Assembly (NCBI GenBank): GCA_037893225.1
Contig: JAZGUH010000697.1
Location: 124,001 to 188,000, forward strand
Reading direction: 5' to 3'
Length of the DNA stretch: 64,000 nucleotides
Source of the DNA: Hippasteria phrygiana
Lineage: Eukaryota > Echinodermata > Asteroidea > Valvatida > Goniasteridae
Shown here: one piece after another, positions 29,200 through 45,529 of the stretch
How positions within the stretch are numbered: the first letter of the stretch is position 1
Layout: each line of letters opens with the position of its first letter
The notes under the pieces: model-generated
Databases searched by the model: none
What the model was told of the DNA's origin: nothing
The model's input: only the letters and a program-made list of their open reading frames with translations
Made by a program: the position numbers and the translations under genes

Positions 29200-32100
29200 A
29201 GAAGCCGCCGATAATTGCAACATGTAGCGCCAGATCTAAGCTATCCATACATGTCAAAATTACTGAATTTGGTTGATATTTCATGCAATTATGAATGAGT
29301 AAAGCAAGTCCATACCCCAGGGAATTTGACATGCATGGAGCAATAAATAGACGGTAACATGTACACAGATGTTGGCCGGAAAGAAAATAAACATTGCGAG
29401 GTTTGAATTTTCTCCACAAGTTTGAACTCTAAGAAGCCGCCGATAATTGCAACATGTAGCGCCAGATCTAAGCTATCCATACATGTCAAAATTACTGAAT
29501 TTGGTTGATATTTCATGCAATTATGAATGAGTAAAGCAAGTCCATACCCCAGGGAATTTGACATGCATGGAGCAATAAATAGACGGTAACATGTACACAG
29601 ATGTTGGCCGGAAAGAAAATAAACATTGCGAGGTTTGAATTTTCTCCACAAGTTTGAACTCTAAGAAGCCGCCGATAATTGCAACATGTAGCGCCAGATC
29701 TAAGCTATCCATACATGTCAAAATTACTGAATTTGGTTGATATTTCATGCAATTATGAATGAGTAAAGCAAGTCCATACCCCAGGGAATTTGACATGCAT
29801 GGAGCAATAAATAGACGGTAACATGTACACAGATGTTGGCCGGAAAGAAAATAAACATTGCGAGGTTTGAATTTTCTCCACAAGTTTGAACTCTAAGAAG
29901 CCGCCGATAATTGCAACATGTAGCGCCAGATCTAAGCTATCCATACATGTCAAAATTACTGAATTTGGTTGATATTTCATGCAATTATGAATGAGTAAAG
30001 CAAGTCCATACCCCAGGGAATTTGACATGCATGGAGCAATAAATAGACGGTAACATGTACACAGATGTTGGCCGGAAAGAAAATAAACATTGCGAGGTTT
30101 GAATTTTCTCCACAAGTTTTAACTCTAAGAAGCCGCCGATAATTGCAACATGTAGCGCCAGATCTAAGCTATCCATACATGTCAAAATTACTGAATTTGG
30201 TTGATATTTCATGCAATTATGAATGAGTAAAGCAAGTCCATACCCCAGGGAATTTGACATGCATGGAGCAATAAATAGACGGTAACATGTACACAGATGT
30301 TGGCCGGAAAGAAAATAAACATTGCGAGGTTTGAATTTTCTCCACAAGTTTGAACTCTAAGAAGCCGCCGATAATTGCAACATGTAGCGCCAGATCTAAG
30401 CTATCCATACATGTCAAAATTACTGAATTTGGTTGATATTTCATGCAATTATGAATGAGTAAAGCAAGTCCATACCCCAGGGAATTTGACATGCATGCAG
30501 CAATAAATAGACGGTAACATGTACACAGATGTTGGCCGGAAAGAAAATAAACATTGCGAGGTTTGAATTTTCTCCACAAGTTTTAACTCTAAGAAGCCGC
30601 CGATAATTGCAACATGTAGCGCCAGATCTAAGCTATCCATACATGTCAAAATTACTGAATTTGGTTGATATTTCATGCAATTATGAATGAGTAAAGCAAG
30701 TCATATCCTAGGGAATTTGACAGGCATGGAGCAATAAATAAAAGGTAATCTGCACACAGATGGTGGCCGGGAAGAAAATAAACATTGCGAGGTTTGAATT
30801 TTCTCCACAAGTGTTAACTCTAAGAAGCCGCCGATAATTGCAACATGTAGCGCCAGATCTAAGCTATCCATACATGTCAAAATTACTGTATTTGGTTGAT
30901 ATTTCATGCAATTATGAATGAGTAAAGCAAGTCCATACCCCAGGGAATTTGACAGGCATGGAGCAATAAATAGAAGGTAATATGCACACAGATGTTGGCC
31001 GGAAAGAAAATAAACATTGCTAGGTTTGAATTTTCTCCACAAGTTTTAACTCTGGGAAGCCGCCGATGATTGCAACATGTAGCGCCAGATCTAAGCTATA
31101 CATACATGTCAAAATTACTGCATTTGGTTGATATTTCATGCAATTATGAATGAGTAAAGCAAGTCCATACCCCAGGGAATTTGACATGCATGGAGCAATA
31201 AATAGACGGTAACATGTACACAGATGTTGGCCGGAAAGAAAATAAACATTGCGAGGTTTGAATTTTCTCCACAAGTTTTAACTCTAAGAAGCCGCCGATA
31301 ATTGCAACATGTAGCGCCAGATCTAAGCTATCCATACATGTCAAAATTACTGAATTTGGTTGATATTTCATGCAATTATGAATGAGTAAAGCAAGTCCAT
31401 ACCCCAGGGAATTTGACATGCATGGAGCAATAAATAGACGGTAACATGTACACAGATGTTGGCCGGAAAGAAAATAAACATTGCGAGGTTTGAATTTTCT
31501 CCACAAGTTTGAACTCTAAGAAGCCGCCGATAATTGCAACATGTAGCGCCAGATCTAAGCTATCCATACATGTCAAAATTACTGCATTTGGTTGATATTT
31601 CATGCAATTATGAATGAGTAAAGCAAGTCCATACCCCAGGGAATTTGACATGCATGGAGCAATAAATAGACGGTAACATGTACACAGATGTTGGCCGGAA
31701 AGAAAATAAACATTGCGAGGTTTGAATTTTCTCCACAAGTTTGAACTCTAAGAAGCCGCCGATAATTGCAACATGTAGCGCCAGATCTAAGCTATCCATA
31801 CATGTCAAAATTACTGAATTTGGTTAATATTTCATGCAATTATGAATGAGTAAAGCAAGTCCATACCCCAGGGAATTTGACATGCATGGAGCAATAAATA
31901 GACGGTAACATGTACACAGATGTTGGCCGGAAAGAAAATAAACATTGCGAGGTTTGAATTTTCTCCACAAGTTTTAACTCTAAGAAGCCGCCGATAATTG
32001 CAACATGTAGCGCCAGATCTAAGCTATCCATACATGTCAAAATTACTGAATTTGGTTGATATTTCATGCAATTATGAATGAGTAAAGCAAGTCCATACCC

Positions 32101-35100
32101 CAGGGAATTTGACATGCATGGAGCAATAAATAGACGGTAACATGTACACAGATGTTGGCCGGAAAGAAAATAAACATTGCGAGGTTTGAATTTTCTCCAC
32201 AAGTTTTAACTCTAAGAAGCCGCCGATAATTGCAACATGTAGCGCCAGATCTAAGCTATCCATACATGTCAAAATTACTGAATTTGGTTGATATTTCATG
32301 CAATTATGAATGAGTAAAGCAAGTCATACCCCAGGGAATTTGACAGGCATGGAGCAATAAATAGAAGGTAATATGCACACAGATGTTGGCCGGAAAGAAA
32401 ATAAACATTGCGAGGTTTGAATTTTCTCCACAAGTTTGAACTCTAAGAAGCCGCCGATAATTGCAACATGTAGCGCCAGATCTAAGCTATCCATACATGT
32501 CAAAATTACTGAATTTGGTTGATATTTCATGCAATTATGAATGAGTAAAGCAAGTCATACCCCAGGGAATTTGACAGGCATGGAGCAATAAATAGAAGGT
32601 AATATGCACACAGATGTTGGCCGGAAAGAAAATAAACATTGCGAGGTTTGAATTTTCTCCACAAGTTTTAACTCTAAGAAGCCGCCGATAATTGCAACAT
32701 GTAGCGCCAGATCTAAGCTATCCATACATGTCAAAATTACTGAATTTGGTTGATATTTCATGCAATTATGAATGAGTAAAGCAAGTCATACCCTAGGGAA
32801 TTTGACAGGCATGGAGCAATAAATAGAAGGTAATATGCACACAGATGTTGGCCGGAAAGAAAATAAACATTGCGAGGTTTGAATTTTCTCCACAAGTTTG
32901 AACTCTAAGAAGCCGCCGATAATTGCAACATGTAGCGCCAGATCTAAGCTATCCATACATGTCAAAATTACTGAATTTGGTTGATATTTCATGCAATTAT
33001 GAATGAGTAAAGCAAGTCCATACCCCAGGGAATTTGACATGCATGGAGCAATAAATAGACGGTAACATGTACACAGATGTTGGCCGGAAAGAAAATAAAC
33101 ATTGCGAGGTTTGAATTTTCTCCACAAGTTTTAACTCTGGGAAGCCGCCGATAATTGCAACATGTAGCGCCAGATCTAAGCTATCCATACATGTCAACAT
33201 TACTGAATTTGGTTGATATTTCATGCAATTATGAATGAGTAAAGCAAGTCCATACCCAGGGAATTTGACATGCATGGAGCAATAAATAGACGGTAACATG
33301 TACACAGATGTTGGCCGGAAAGAAAATAAACATTGCGAGGTTTGAATTTTCTCCACAAGTTTTAACTCTAAGAAGCCGCCGATAATTGCAACATGTAGCG
33401 CCAGATCTAAGCTATCCATACATGTCAAAATTACTGAATTTGGTTGATATTTCATGCAATTATGAATGAGTAAAGCAAGTCCATACCCCAGGGAATTTGA
33501 CATGCATGGAGCAATAAATAGACGGTAACATGTACACAGATGTTGGCCAGAAAGAAAATAAACATTGCGAGGTTTGAATTTTCTCCACAAGTTTTAACTC
33601 TAAGAAGCCGCCGATAATTGCAACATGTAGCGCCAGATCTAAGCTATCCATACATGTCAAAATTACTGAATTTGGTTGATATTTCATGCAATTATGAATG
33701 AGTAAAGCAAGTCCATACCCCAGGGAATTTGACATGCATGGAGCAATAAATAGACGGTAACATGTACACAGATGTTGGCCGGAAAGAAAATAAACATTGC
33801 GAGGTTTGAATTTTCTCCACAAGTTTGAACTCTAAGAAGCCGCCGATAATTGCAACATGTAGCGCCAGATCTAAGCTATCCATACATGTCAAAATTACTG
33901 AATTTGGTTGATATTTCATGCAATTATGAATGAGTAAAGCAAGTCCATACCCCAGGGAATTTGACATGCATGGAGCAATAAATAGACGGTAACATGTACA
34001 CAGATGTTGGCCGGAAAGAAAATAAACATTGCGAGGTTTGAATTTTCTCCACAAGTTTTAACTCTAAGAAGCCGCCGATAATTGCAACATGTAGCGCCAG
34101 ATCTAAGCTATCCATACATGTCAAAATTACTGAATTTGGTTGATATTTCATGCAATTATGAATGAGTAAAGCAAGTCCATACCCCAGGGAATTTGACATG
34201 CATGGAGCAATAAATAGACGGTAACATGTACACAGATGTTGGCCGGAAAGAAAATAAACATTGCGAGGTTTGAATTTTCTCCACAAGTTTGAACTCTAAG
34301 AAGCCGCCGATAATTGCAACATGTAGCGCCAGATCTAAGCTATCCATACATGTCAAAATTACTGCATTTGGTTGATATTTCATGCAATTATGAATGAGTA
34401 AAGCAAGTCCATACCCCAGGGAATTTGACATGCATGGAGCAATAAATAGACGGTAACATGTACACAGATGTTGGCCGGAAAGAAAATAAACATTGCGAGG
34501 TTTGAATTTTCTCCACAAGTTTGAACTCTAAGAAGCCGCCGATAATTGCAACATGTAGCGCCAGATCTAAGCTATCCATACATGTCAAAATTACTGAATT
34601 TGGTTAATATTTCATGCAATTATGAATGAGTAAAGCAAGTCCATACCCCAGGGAATTTGACATGCATGGAGCAATAAATAGACGGTAACATGTACACAGA
34701 TGTTGGCCGGAAAGAAAATAAACATTGCGAGGTTTGAATTTTCTCCACAAGTTTGAACTCTAAGAAGCCGCCGATAATTGCAACATGTAGCGCCAGATCT
34801 AAGCTATCCATGCATGTCAAAATTACTGAATTTGGTTGATATTTCATGCAATTATGAATGAGTAAAGCAAGTCCATACCCCAGGGAATTTGACATGCATG
34901 GAGCAATAAATAGACGGTAACATGTACACAGATGTTGGCCGGAAAGAAAATAAACATTGCGAGGTTTGAATTTTCTCCACAAGTTTTAACTCTAAGAAGC
35001 CGCCGATAATTGCAACATGTAGCGCCAGATCTAAGCTATCCATACATGTCAAAATTACTGAATTTGGTTGATATTTCATGCAATTATGAATGAGTAAAGC

Positions 35101-38100
35101 AAGTCATACCCCAGGGAATTTGACAGGCATGGAGCAATAAATAGACGGTAATCTGCACACAGATGGTGGCCGGGAAGAAAATAAACATTGCGAGGTTTGA
35201 ATTTTCTCCACAAGTTTGAACTCTAAGAAGCCGCCGATAATTGCAACATGTAGCGCCAGATCTAAGCTATCCATACATGTCAAAATTACTGAATTTGGTT
35301 GATATTTCATGCAATTATGAATGAGTAAAGCAAGTCCATACCCCAGGGAATTTGACATGCATGGAGCAATAAATAGACGGTAACATGTACACAGATGTTG
35401 GCCGGAAAGAAAATAAACATTGCGAGGTTTGAATTTTCTCCACAAGTTTTAACTCTAAGAAGCCGCCGATAATTGCAACATGTAGCGCCAGATCTAAGCT
35501 ATCCATACATGTCAAAATTACTGAATTTGGTTGATATTTCATGCAATTATGAATGAGTAAAGCAAGTCATATCCTAGGGAATTTGACAGGCATGGAGCAA
35601 TAAATAGAAGGTAATATGCACACAGATGTTGGCCGGAAAGAAAATAAACATTGCGAGGTTTGAATTTTCTCCACAAGTTTGAACTCTAAGAAGCCGCCGA
35701 TAATTGCAACATGTAGCGCCAGATCTAAGCTATCCATACATGTCAAAATTACTGAATTTGGTTGATATTTCATGCAATTATGAATGAGTAAAGCAAGTCC
35801 ATACCCCAGGGAATTTGACAGGCATGGAGCAATAAATAGAAGGTAATATGCACACAGATGTTGGCCGGAAAGAAAATAAACATTGCGAGGTTTGAATTTT
35901 CTCCACAAGTTTTAACTCTGGGAAGCCGCCGATGATTGCAACATGTAGCGCCAGATCTAAGCTATACATACATGTCAAAATTACTGCATTTGGTTGATAT
36001 TTCATGCAATTATGAATGAGTAAAGCAAGTCCATACCCCAGGGAATTTGACATGCATGGAGCAATAAATAGACGGTAACATGTACACAGATGTTGGCCGG
36101 AAAGAAAATAAACATTGCGAGGTTTGAATTTTCTCCACAAGTTTGAACTCTAAGAAGCCGCCGATAATTGCAACATGTAGCGCCAGATCTAAGCTATCCA
36201 TACATGTCAAAATTACTGAATTTGGTTGATATTTCATGCAATTATGAATGAGTAAAGCAAGTCCATACCCCAGGGAATTTGACATGCATGGAGCAATAAA
36301 TAGACGGTAACATGTACACAGATGTTGGCCGGAAAGAAAATAAACATTGCGAGGTTTGAATTTTCTCCACAAGTTTGAACTCTAAGAAGCCGCCGATAAT
36401 TGCAACATGTAGCGCCAGATCTAAGCTATCCATACATGTCAAAATTACTGAATTTGGTTAATATTTCATGCAATTATGAATGAGTAAAGCAAGTCCATAC
36501 CCCAGGGAATTTGACATGCATGGAGCAATAAATAGACGGTAACATGTACACAGATGTTGGCCGGAAAGAAAATAAACATTGCGAGGTTTGAATTTTCTCC
36601 ACAAGTTTTAACTCTAAGAAGCCGCCGATAATTGCAACATGTAGCGCCAGATCTAAGCTATCCATACATGTCAAAATTACTGAATTTGGTTGATATTTCA
36701 TGCAATTATGAATGAGTAAAGCAAGTCCATACCCCAGGGAATTTGACATGCATGGAGCAATAAATAGACGGTAACATGTACACAGATGTTGGCCGGAAAG
36801 AAAATAAACATTGCGAGGTTTGAATTTTCTCCACAAGTTTTAACTCTAAGAAGCCGCCGATAATTGCAACATGTAGCGCCAGATCTAAGCTATCCATACA
36901 TGTCAAAATTACTGAATTTGGTTGATATTTCATGCAATTATGAATGAGTAAAGCAAGTCATACCCCAGGGAATTTGACAGGCATGGAGCAATAAATAGAA
37001 GGTAATATGCACACAGATGTTGGCCGGAAAGAAAATAAACATTGCGAGGTTTGAATTTTCTCCACAAGTTTGAACTCTAAGAAGCCGCCGATAATTGCAA
37101 CATGTAGCGCCAGATCTAAGCTATCCATACATGTCAAAATTACTGAATTTGGTTGATATTTCATGCAATTATGAATGAGTAAAGCAAGTCATACCCCAGG
37201 GAATTTGACAGGCATGGAGCAATAAATAGACGGTAATCTGCACACAGATGGTGGCCGGGAAGAAAATAAACATTGCGAGGTTTGAATTTTCTCCACAAGT
37301 TTGAACTCTAAGAAGCCGCCGATAATTGCAACATGTAGCGCCAGATCTAGGCTATCCATACATGTCAAAATTACTGAATTTGGTTGATATTTCATGCAAT
37401 TATGAATGAGTAAAGCAAGTCCATACCCCAGGGAATTTGACATGCATGGAGCAATAAATAGACGGTAACATGTACACAGATGTTGGCCGGAAAGAAAATA
37501 AACATTGCGAGGTTTGAATTTTCTCCACAAGTTTTAACTCTAAGAAGCCGCCGATAATTGCAACATGTAGCGCCAGATCTAAGCTATCCATACATGTCAA
37601 AATTACTGAATTTGGTTGATATTTCATGCAATTATGAATGAGTAAAGCAAGTCATATCCTAGGGAATTTGACAGGCATGGAGCAATAAATAGAAGGTAAT
37701 ATGCACACAGATGTTGGCCGGAAAGAAAATAAACATTGCGAGGTTTGAATTTTCTCCACAAGTTTGAACTCTAAGAAGCCGCCGATAATTGCAACATGTA
37801 GCGCCAGATCTAAGCTATCCATACATGTCAAAATTACTGTATTTGGTTGATATTTCATGCAATTATGAATGAGTAAAGCAAGTCCATACCCCAGGGAATT
37901 TGACAGGCATGGAGCAATAAATAGAAGGTAATATGCACACAGATGTTGGCCGGAAAGAAAATAAACATTGCGAGGTTTGAATTTTCTCCACAAGTTTTAA
38001 CTCTGGGAAGCCGCCGATGATTGCAACATGTAGCGCCAGATCTAAGCTATACATACATGTCAAAATTACTGCATTTGGTTGATATTTCATGCAATTATGA

Positions 38101-41100
38101 ATGAGTAAAGCAAGTCCATACCCCAGGGAATTTGACATGCATGGAGCAATAAATAGACGGTAACATGTACACAGATGTTGGCCGGAAAGAAAATAAACAT
38201 TGCGAGGTTTGAATTTTCTCCACAAGTTTGAACTCTAAGAAGCCGCCGATAATTGCAACATGTAGCGCCAGATCTAAGCTATCCATACATGTCAAAATTA
38301 CTGAATTTGGTTGATATTTCATGCAATTATGAATGAGTAAAGCAAGTCCATACCCCAGGGAATTTGACATGCATGGAGCAATAAATAGACGGTAACATGT
38401 ACACAGATGTTGGCCGGAAAGAAAATAAACATTGCGAGGTTTGAATTTTCTCCACAAGTTTGAACTCTAAGAAGCCGCCGATAATTGCAACATGTAGCGC
38501 CAGATCTAAGCTATCCATACATGTCAAAATTACTGAATTTGGTTAATATTTCATGCAATTATGAATGAGTAAAGCAAGTCCATACCCCAGGGAATTTGAC
38601 ATGCATGGAGCAATAAATAGACGGTAACATGTACACAGATGTTGGCCGGAAAGAAAATAAACATTGCGAGGTTTGAATTTTCTCCACAAGTTTGAACTCT
38701 AAGAAGCCGCCGATAATTGCAACATGTAGCGCCAGATCTAAGCTATCCATACATGTCAAAATTACTGAATTTGGTTGATATTTCATGCAATTATGAATGA
38801 GTAAAGCAAGTCCATACCCCAGGGAATTTGACATGCATGGAGCAATAAATAGACGGTAACATGTACACAGATGTTGGCCGGAAAGAAAATAAACATTGCG
38901 AGGTTTGAATTTTCTCCACAAGTTTTAACTCTAAGAAGCCGCCGATAATTGCAACATGTAGCGCCAGATCTAAGCTATCCATACATGTCAAAATTACTGA
39001 ATTTGGTTGATATTTCATGCAATTATGAATGAGTAAAGCAAGTCATACCCCAGGGAATTTGACAGGCATGGAGCAATAAATAGAAGGTAATATGCACACA
39101 GATGTTGGCCGGAAAGAAAATAAACATTGCGAGGTTTGAATTTTCTCCACAAGTTTGAACTCTAAGAAGCCGCCGATAATTGCAACATGTAGCGCCAGAT
39201 CTAAGCTATCCATACATGTCAAAATTACTGAATTTGGTTGATATTTCATGCAATTATGAATGAGTAAAGCAAGTCATACCCCCGGGAATTTGACAGGCAT
39301 GGAGCAATAAATAGAAGGTAATATGCACACAGATGTTGGCCGGAAAGAAAATAAACATTGCGAGGTTTGAATTTTCTCCACAAGTTTTAACTCTAAGAAG
39401 CCGCCGATAATTGCAACATGTAGCGCCAGATCTAAGCTATCCATACATGTCAAAATTACTGAATTTGGTTGATATTTCATGCAATTATGAATGAGTAAAG
39501 CAAGTCATACCCTAGGGAATTTGACAGGCATGGAGCAATAAATAGAAGGTAATATGCACACAGATGTTGGCCGGAAAGAAAATAAACATTGCGAGGTTTG
39601 AATTTTCTCCACAAGTTTTAACTCTAAGAAGCCGCCGATAATTGCAACATGTAGCGCCAGATCTAAGCTATCCATACATGTCAAAATTACTGAATTTGGT
39701 TGATATTTCATGCAATTATGAATGAGTAAAGCAAGTCCATACCCCAGGGAATTTGACATGCATGGAGCAATAAATAGACGGTAACATGTACACAGATGTT
39801 GGCCGGAAAGAAAATAAACATTGCGAGGTTTGAATTTTCTCCACAAGTTTTAACTCTGGGAAGCCGCCGATAATTGCAACATGTAGCGCCAGATCTAAGC
39901 TATCCATACATGTCAACATTACTGAATTTGGTTGATATTTCATGCAATTATGAATGAGTAAAGCAAGTCCATACCCCAGGGAATTTGACATGCATGGAGC
40001 AATAAATAGACGGTAACATGTACACAGATGTTGGCCGGAAAGAAAATAAACATTGCGAGGTTTGAATTTTCTCCACAAGTTTTAACTCTAAGAAGCCGCC
40101 GATAATTGCAACATGTAGCGCCAGATCTAAGCTATCCATACATGTCAAAATTACTGAATTTGGTTGATATTTCATGCAATTATGAATGAGTAAAGCAAGT
40201 CCATACCCCAGGGAATTTGACATGCATGGAGCAATAAATAGACGGTAACATGTACACAGATGTTGGCCGGAAAGAAAATAAACATTGCGAGGTTTGAATT
40301 TTCTCCACAAGTTTGAACTCTAAGAAGCCGCCGATAATTGCAACATGTAGCGCCAGATCTAAGCTATCCATACATGTCAAAATTACTGAATTTGGTTGAT
40401 ATTTCATGCAATTATGAATGAGTAAAGCAAGTCCATACCCCAGGGAATTTGACATGCATGGAGCAATAAATAGACGGTAACATGTACACAGATGTTGGCC
40501 GGAAAGAAAATAAACATTGCGAGGTTTGAATTTTCTCCACAAGTTTGAACTCTAAGAAGCCGCCGATAATTGCAACATGTAGCGCCAGATCTAAGCTATC
40601 CATACATGTCAAAATTACTGAATTTGGTTGATATTTCATGCAATTATGAATGAGTAAAGCAAGTCCATACCCCAGGGAATTTGACATGCATGGAGCAATA
40701 AATAGACGGTAACATGTACACAGATGTTGGCCGGAAAGAAAATAAACATTGCGAGGTTTGAATTTTCTCCACAAGTTTGAACTCTAAGAAGCCGCCGATA
40801 ATTGCAACATGTAGCGCCAGATCTAAGCTATCCATACATGTCAAAATTACTGAATTTGGTTGATATTTCATGCAATTATGAATGAGTAAAGCAAGTCCAT
40901 ACCCCAGGGAATTTGACATGCATGGAGCAATAAATAGACGGTAACATGTACACAGATGTTGGCCGGAAAGAAAATAAACATTGCGAGGTTTGAATTTTCT
41001 CCACAAGTTTTAACTCTAAGAAGCCGCCGATAATTGCAACATGTAGCGCCAGATCTAAGCTATCCATACATGTCAAAATTACTGAATTTGGTTGATATTT

Positions 41101-44100
41101 CATGCAATTATGAATGAGTAAAGCAAGTCCATACCCCAGGGAATTTGACATGCATGGAGCAATAAATAGACGGTAACATGTACACAGATGTTGGCCGGAA
41201 AGAAAATAAACATTGCGAGGTTTGAATTTTCTCCACAAGTTTGAACTCTAAGAAGCCGCCGATAATTGCAACATGTAGCGCCAGATCTAAGCTATCCATA
41301 CATGTCAAAATTACTGAATTTGGTTGATATTTCATGCAATTATGAATGAGTAAAGCAAGTCCATACCCCAGGGAATTTGACATGCATGCAGCAATAAATA
41401 GACGGTAACATGTACACAGATGTTGGCCGGAAAGAAAATAAACATTGCGAGGTTTGAATTTTCTCCACAAGTTTTAACTCTAAGAAGCCGCCGATAATTG
41501 CAACATGTAGCGCCAGATCTAAGCTATCCATACATGTCAAAATTACTGAATTTGGTTGATATTTCATGCAATTATGAATGAGTAAAGCAAGTCATATCCT
41601 AGGGAATTTGACAGGCATGGAGCAATAAATAAAAGGTAATCTGCACACAGATGGTGGCCGGGAAGAAAATAAACATTGCGAGGTTTGAATTTTCTCCACA
41701 AGTGTTAACTCTAAGAAGCCGCCGATAATTGCAACATGTAGCGCCAGATCTAAGCTATCCATACATGTCAAAATTACTGTATTTGGTTGATATTTCATGC
41801 AATTATGAATGAGTAAAGCAAGTCCATACCCCAGGGAATTTGACAGGCATGGAGCAATAAATAGAAGGTAATATGCACACAGATGTTGGCCGGAAAGAAA
41901 ATAAACATTGCGAGGTTTGAATTTTCTCCACAAGTTTTAACTCTGGGAAGCCGCCGATGATTGCAACATGTAGCGCCAGATCTAAGCTATACATACATGT
42001 CAAAATTACTGCATTTGGTTGATATTTCATGCAATTATGAATGAGTAAAGCAAGTCCATACCCCAGGGAATTTGACATGCATGGAGCAATAAATAGACGG
42101 TAACATGTACACAGATGTTGGCCGGAAAGAAAATAAACATTGCGAGGTTTGAATTTTCTCCACAAGTTTTAACTCTAAGAAGCCGCCGATAATTGCAACA
42201 TGTAGCGCCAGATCTAAGCTATCCATACATGTCAAAATTACTGAATTTGGTTGATATTTCATGCAATTATGAATGAGTAAAGCAAGTCCATACCCCAGGG
42301 AATTTGACATGCATGGAGCAATAAATAGACGGTAACATGTACACAGATGTTGGCCGGAAAGAAAATAAACATTGCGAGGTTTGAATTTTCTCCACAAGTT
42401 TGAACTCTAAGAAGCCGCCGATAATTGCAACATGTAGCGCCAGATCTAAGCTATCCATACATGTCAAAATTACTGCATTTGGTTGATATTTCATGCAATT
42501 ATGAATGAGTAAAGCAAGTCCATACCCCAGGGAATTTGACATGCATGGAGCAATAAATAGACGGTAACATGTACACAGATGTTGGCCGGAAAGAAAATAA
42601 ACATTGCGAGGTTTGAATTTTCTCCACAAGTTTGAACTCTAAGAAGCCGCCGATAATTGCAACATGTAGCGCCAGATCTAAGCTATCCATACATGTCAAA
42701 ATTACTGAATTTGGTTAATATTTCATGCAATTATGAATGAGTAAAGCAAGTCCATACCCCAGGGAATTTGACATGCATGGAGCAATAAATAGACGGTAAC
42801 ATGTACACAGATGTTGGCCGGAAAGAAAATAAACATTGCGAGGTTTGAATTTTCTCCACAAGTTTGAACTCTAAGAAGCCGCCGATAATTGCAACATGTA
42901 GCGCCAGATCTAAGCTATCCATACATGTCAAAATTACTGAATTTGGTTGATATTTCATGCAATTATGAATGAGTAAAGCAAGTCCATACCCCAGGGAATT
43001 TGACATGCATGGAGCAATAAATAGACGGTAACATGTACACAGATGTTGGCCGGAAAGAAAATAAACATTGCGAGGTTTGAATTTTCTCCACAAGTTTTAA
43101 CTCTAAGAAGCCGCCGATAATTGCAACATGTAGCGCCAGATCTAAGCTATCCATACATGTCAAAATTACTGAATTTGGTTGATATTTCATGCAATTATGA
43201 ATGAGTAAAGCAAGTCATACCCCAGGGAATTTGACAGGCATGGAGCAATAAATAGAAGGTAATATGCACACAGATGTTGGCCGGAAAGAAAATAAACATT
43301 GCGAGGTTTGAATTTTCTCCACAAGTTTGAACTCTAAGAAGCCGCCGATAATTGCAACATGTAGCGCCAGATCTAAGCTATCCATACATGTCAAAATTAC
43401 TGAATTTGGTTGATATTTCATGCAATTATGAATGAGTAAAGCAAGTCATACCCCAGGGAATTTGACAGGCATGGAGCAATAAATAGAAGGTAATATGCAC
43501 ACAGATGTTGGCCGGAAAGAAAATAAACATTGCGAGGTTTGAATTTTCTCCACAAGTTTTAACTCTAAGAAGCCGCCGATAATTGCAACATGTAGCGCCA
43601 GATCTAAGCTATCCATACATGTCAAAATTACTGAATTTGGTTGATATTTCATGCAATTATGAATGAGTAAAGCAAGTCATACCCTAGGGAATTTGACAGG
43701 CATGGAGCAATAAATAGAAGGTAATATGCACACAGATGTTGGCCGGAAAGAAAATAAACATTGCGAGGTTTGAATTTTCTCCACAAGTTTGAACTCTAAG
43801 AAGCCGCCGATAATTGCAACATGTAGCGCCAGATCTAAGCTATCCATACATGTCAAAATTACTGAATTTGGTTGATATTTCATGCAATTATGAATGAGTA
43901 AAGCAAGTCCATACCCCAGGGAATTTGACATGCATGGAGCAATAAATAGACGGTAACATGTACACAGATGTTGGCCGGAAAGAAAATAAACATTGCGAGG
44001 TTTGAATTTTCTCCACAAGTTTTAACTCTGGGAAGCCGCCGATAATTGCAACATGTAGCGCCAGATCTAAGCTATCCATACATGTCAACATTACTGAATT

Positions 44101-45050
44101 TGGTTGATATTTCATGCAATTATGAATGAGTAAAGCAAGTCCATACCCCAGGGAATTTGACATGCATGGAGCAATAAATAGACGGTAACATGTACACAGA
44201 TGTTGGCCGGAAAGAAAATAAACATTGCGAGGTTTGAATTTTCTCCACAAGTTTTAACTCTAAGAAGCCGCCGATAATTGCAACATGTAGCGCCAGATCT
44301 AAGCTATCCATACATGTCAAAATTACTGAATTTGGTTGATATTTCATGCAATTATGAATGAGTAAAGCAAGTCCATACCCCAGGGAATTTGACATGCATG
44401 GAGCAATAAATAGACGGTAACATGTACACAGATGTTGGCCGGAAAGAAAATAAACATTGCGAGGTTTGAATTTTCTCCACAAGTTTTAACTCTAAGAAGC
44501 CGCCGATAATTGCAACATGTAGCGCCAGATCTAAGCTATCCATACATGTCAAAATTACTGAATTTGGTTGATATTTCATGCAATTATGAATGAGTAAAGC
44601 AAGTCCATACCCCAGGGAATTTGACATGCATGGAGCAATAAATAGACGGTAACATGTACACAGATGTTGGCCGGAAAGAAAATAAACATTGCGAGGTTTG
44701 AATTTTCTCCACAAGTTTGAACTCTAAGAAGCCGCCGATAATTGCAACATGTAGCGCCAGATCTAAGCTATCCATACATGTCAAAATTACTGAATTTGGT
44801 TGATATTTCATGCAATTATGAATGAGTAAAGCAAGTCCATACCCCAGGGAATTTGACATGCATGGAGCAATAAATAGACGGTAACATGTACACAGATGTT
44901 GGCCGGAAAGAAAATAAACATTGCGAGGTTTGAATTTTCTCCACAAGTTTTAACTCTAAGAAGCCGCCGATAATTGCAACATGTAGCGCCAGATCTAAGC
45001 TATCCATACATGTCAAAATTACTGAATTTGGTTGATATTTCATGCAATTA
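29200..45050 (+). repeat. Distant higher-order duplication in satellite 1, offset about 10,891 bp (47 units)
   Basis: A block of roughly 4.9 kb from about 29,200 to 34,100 reappears from about 40,100 to 45,050 with the same subtype order. A one-base deletion near 33,254 (CATACCCAGG) changes the offset to 10,892 beyond it. Other unshared changes in the first copy include TTGCTAGG at 31,018 and GGCCAGAAAG at 33,545. Confidence 0.75.
35080..39250 (+). repeat. Tandem higher-order duplication in satellite 1, offset 2,085 bp (9 units)
   Basis: Nine-unit subtype order from about 35,080 repeats from about 37,165 at 2,085 bp. The marker units are GACGGTAATCTGCACACAGATGG, CATATCCTAGGG, GGGAAGCCGCCGATGATTG and TTGGTTAATATTTC. 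One substitution (ACTGTATTTGG at 37,839 in the second copy) separates them. Confidence 0.8.
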
Positions 45051-45529
45051 TGAATGAGTAAAGCAAGTCCATACCCCAGGGAATTTGACATGCATGGAGC
45101 AATAAATAGACGGTAACATGTACACAGATGTTGGCCGGAAAGAAAATAAACATTGCGAGGTTTGAATTTTCTCCACAAGTTTGAACTCTAAGAAGCCGCC
45201 GATAATTGCAACATGTAGCGCCAGATCTAAGCTATCCATACATGTCAAAATTACTGAATTTGGTTAATATTTCATGCAATTATGAATGAGTAAAGCAAGT
45301 CCATACCCCAGGGAATTTGACATGCATGGAGCAATAAATAGACGGTAACATGTACACAGATGTTGGCCGGAAAGAAAATAAACATTGCGAGGTTTGAATT
45401 TTCTCCACAAGTTTGAACTCTAAGAAGCCGCCGATAATTGCAACATGTAGCGCCAGATCTAAGCTATCCATACATGTCAAAATTACTGAATTTGGTTGAT
45501 ATTTCATGCAATTATGAATGAGTAAAGCA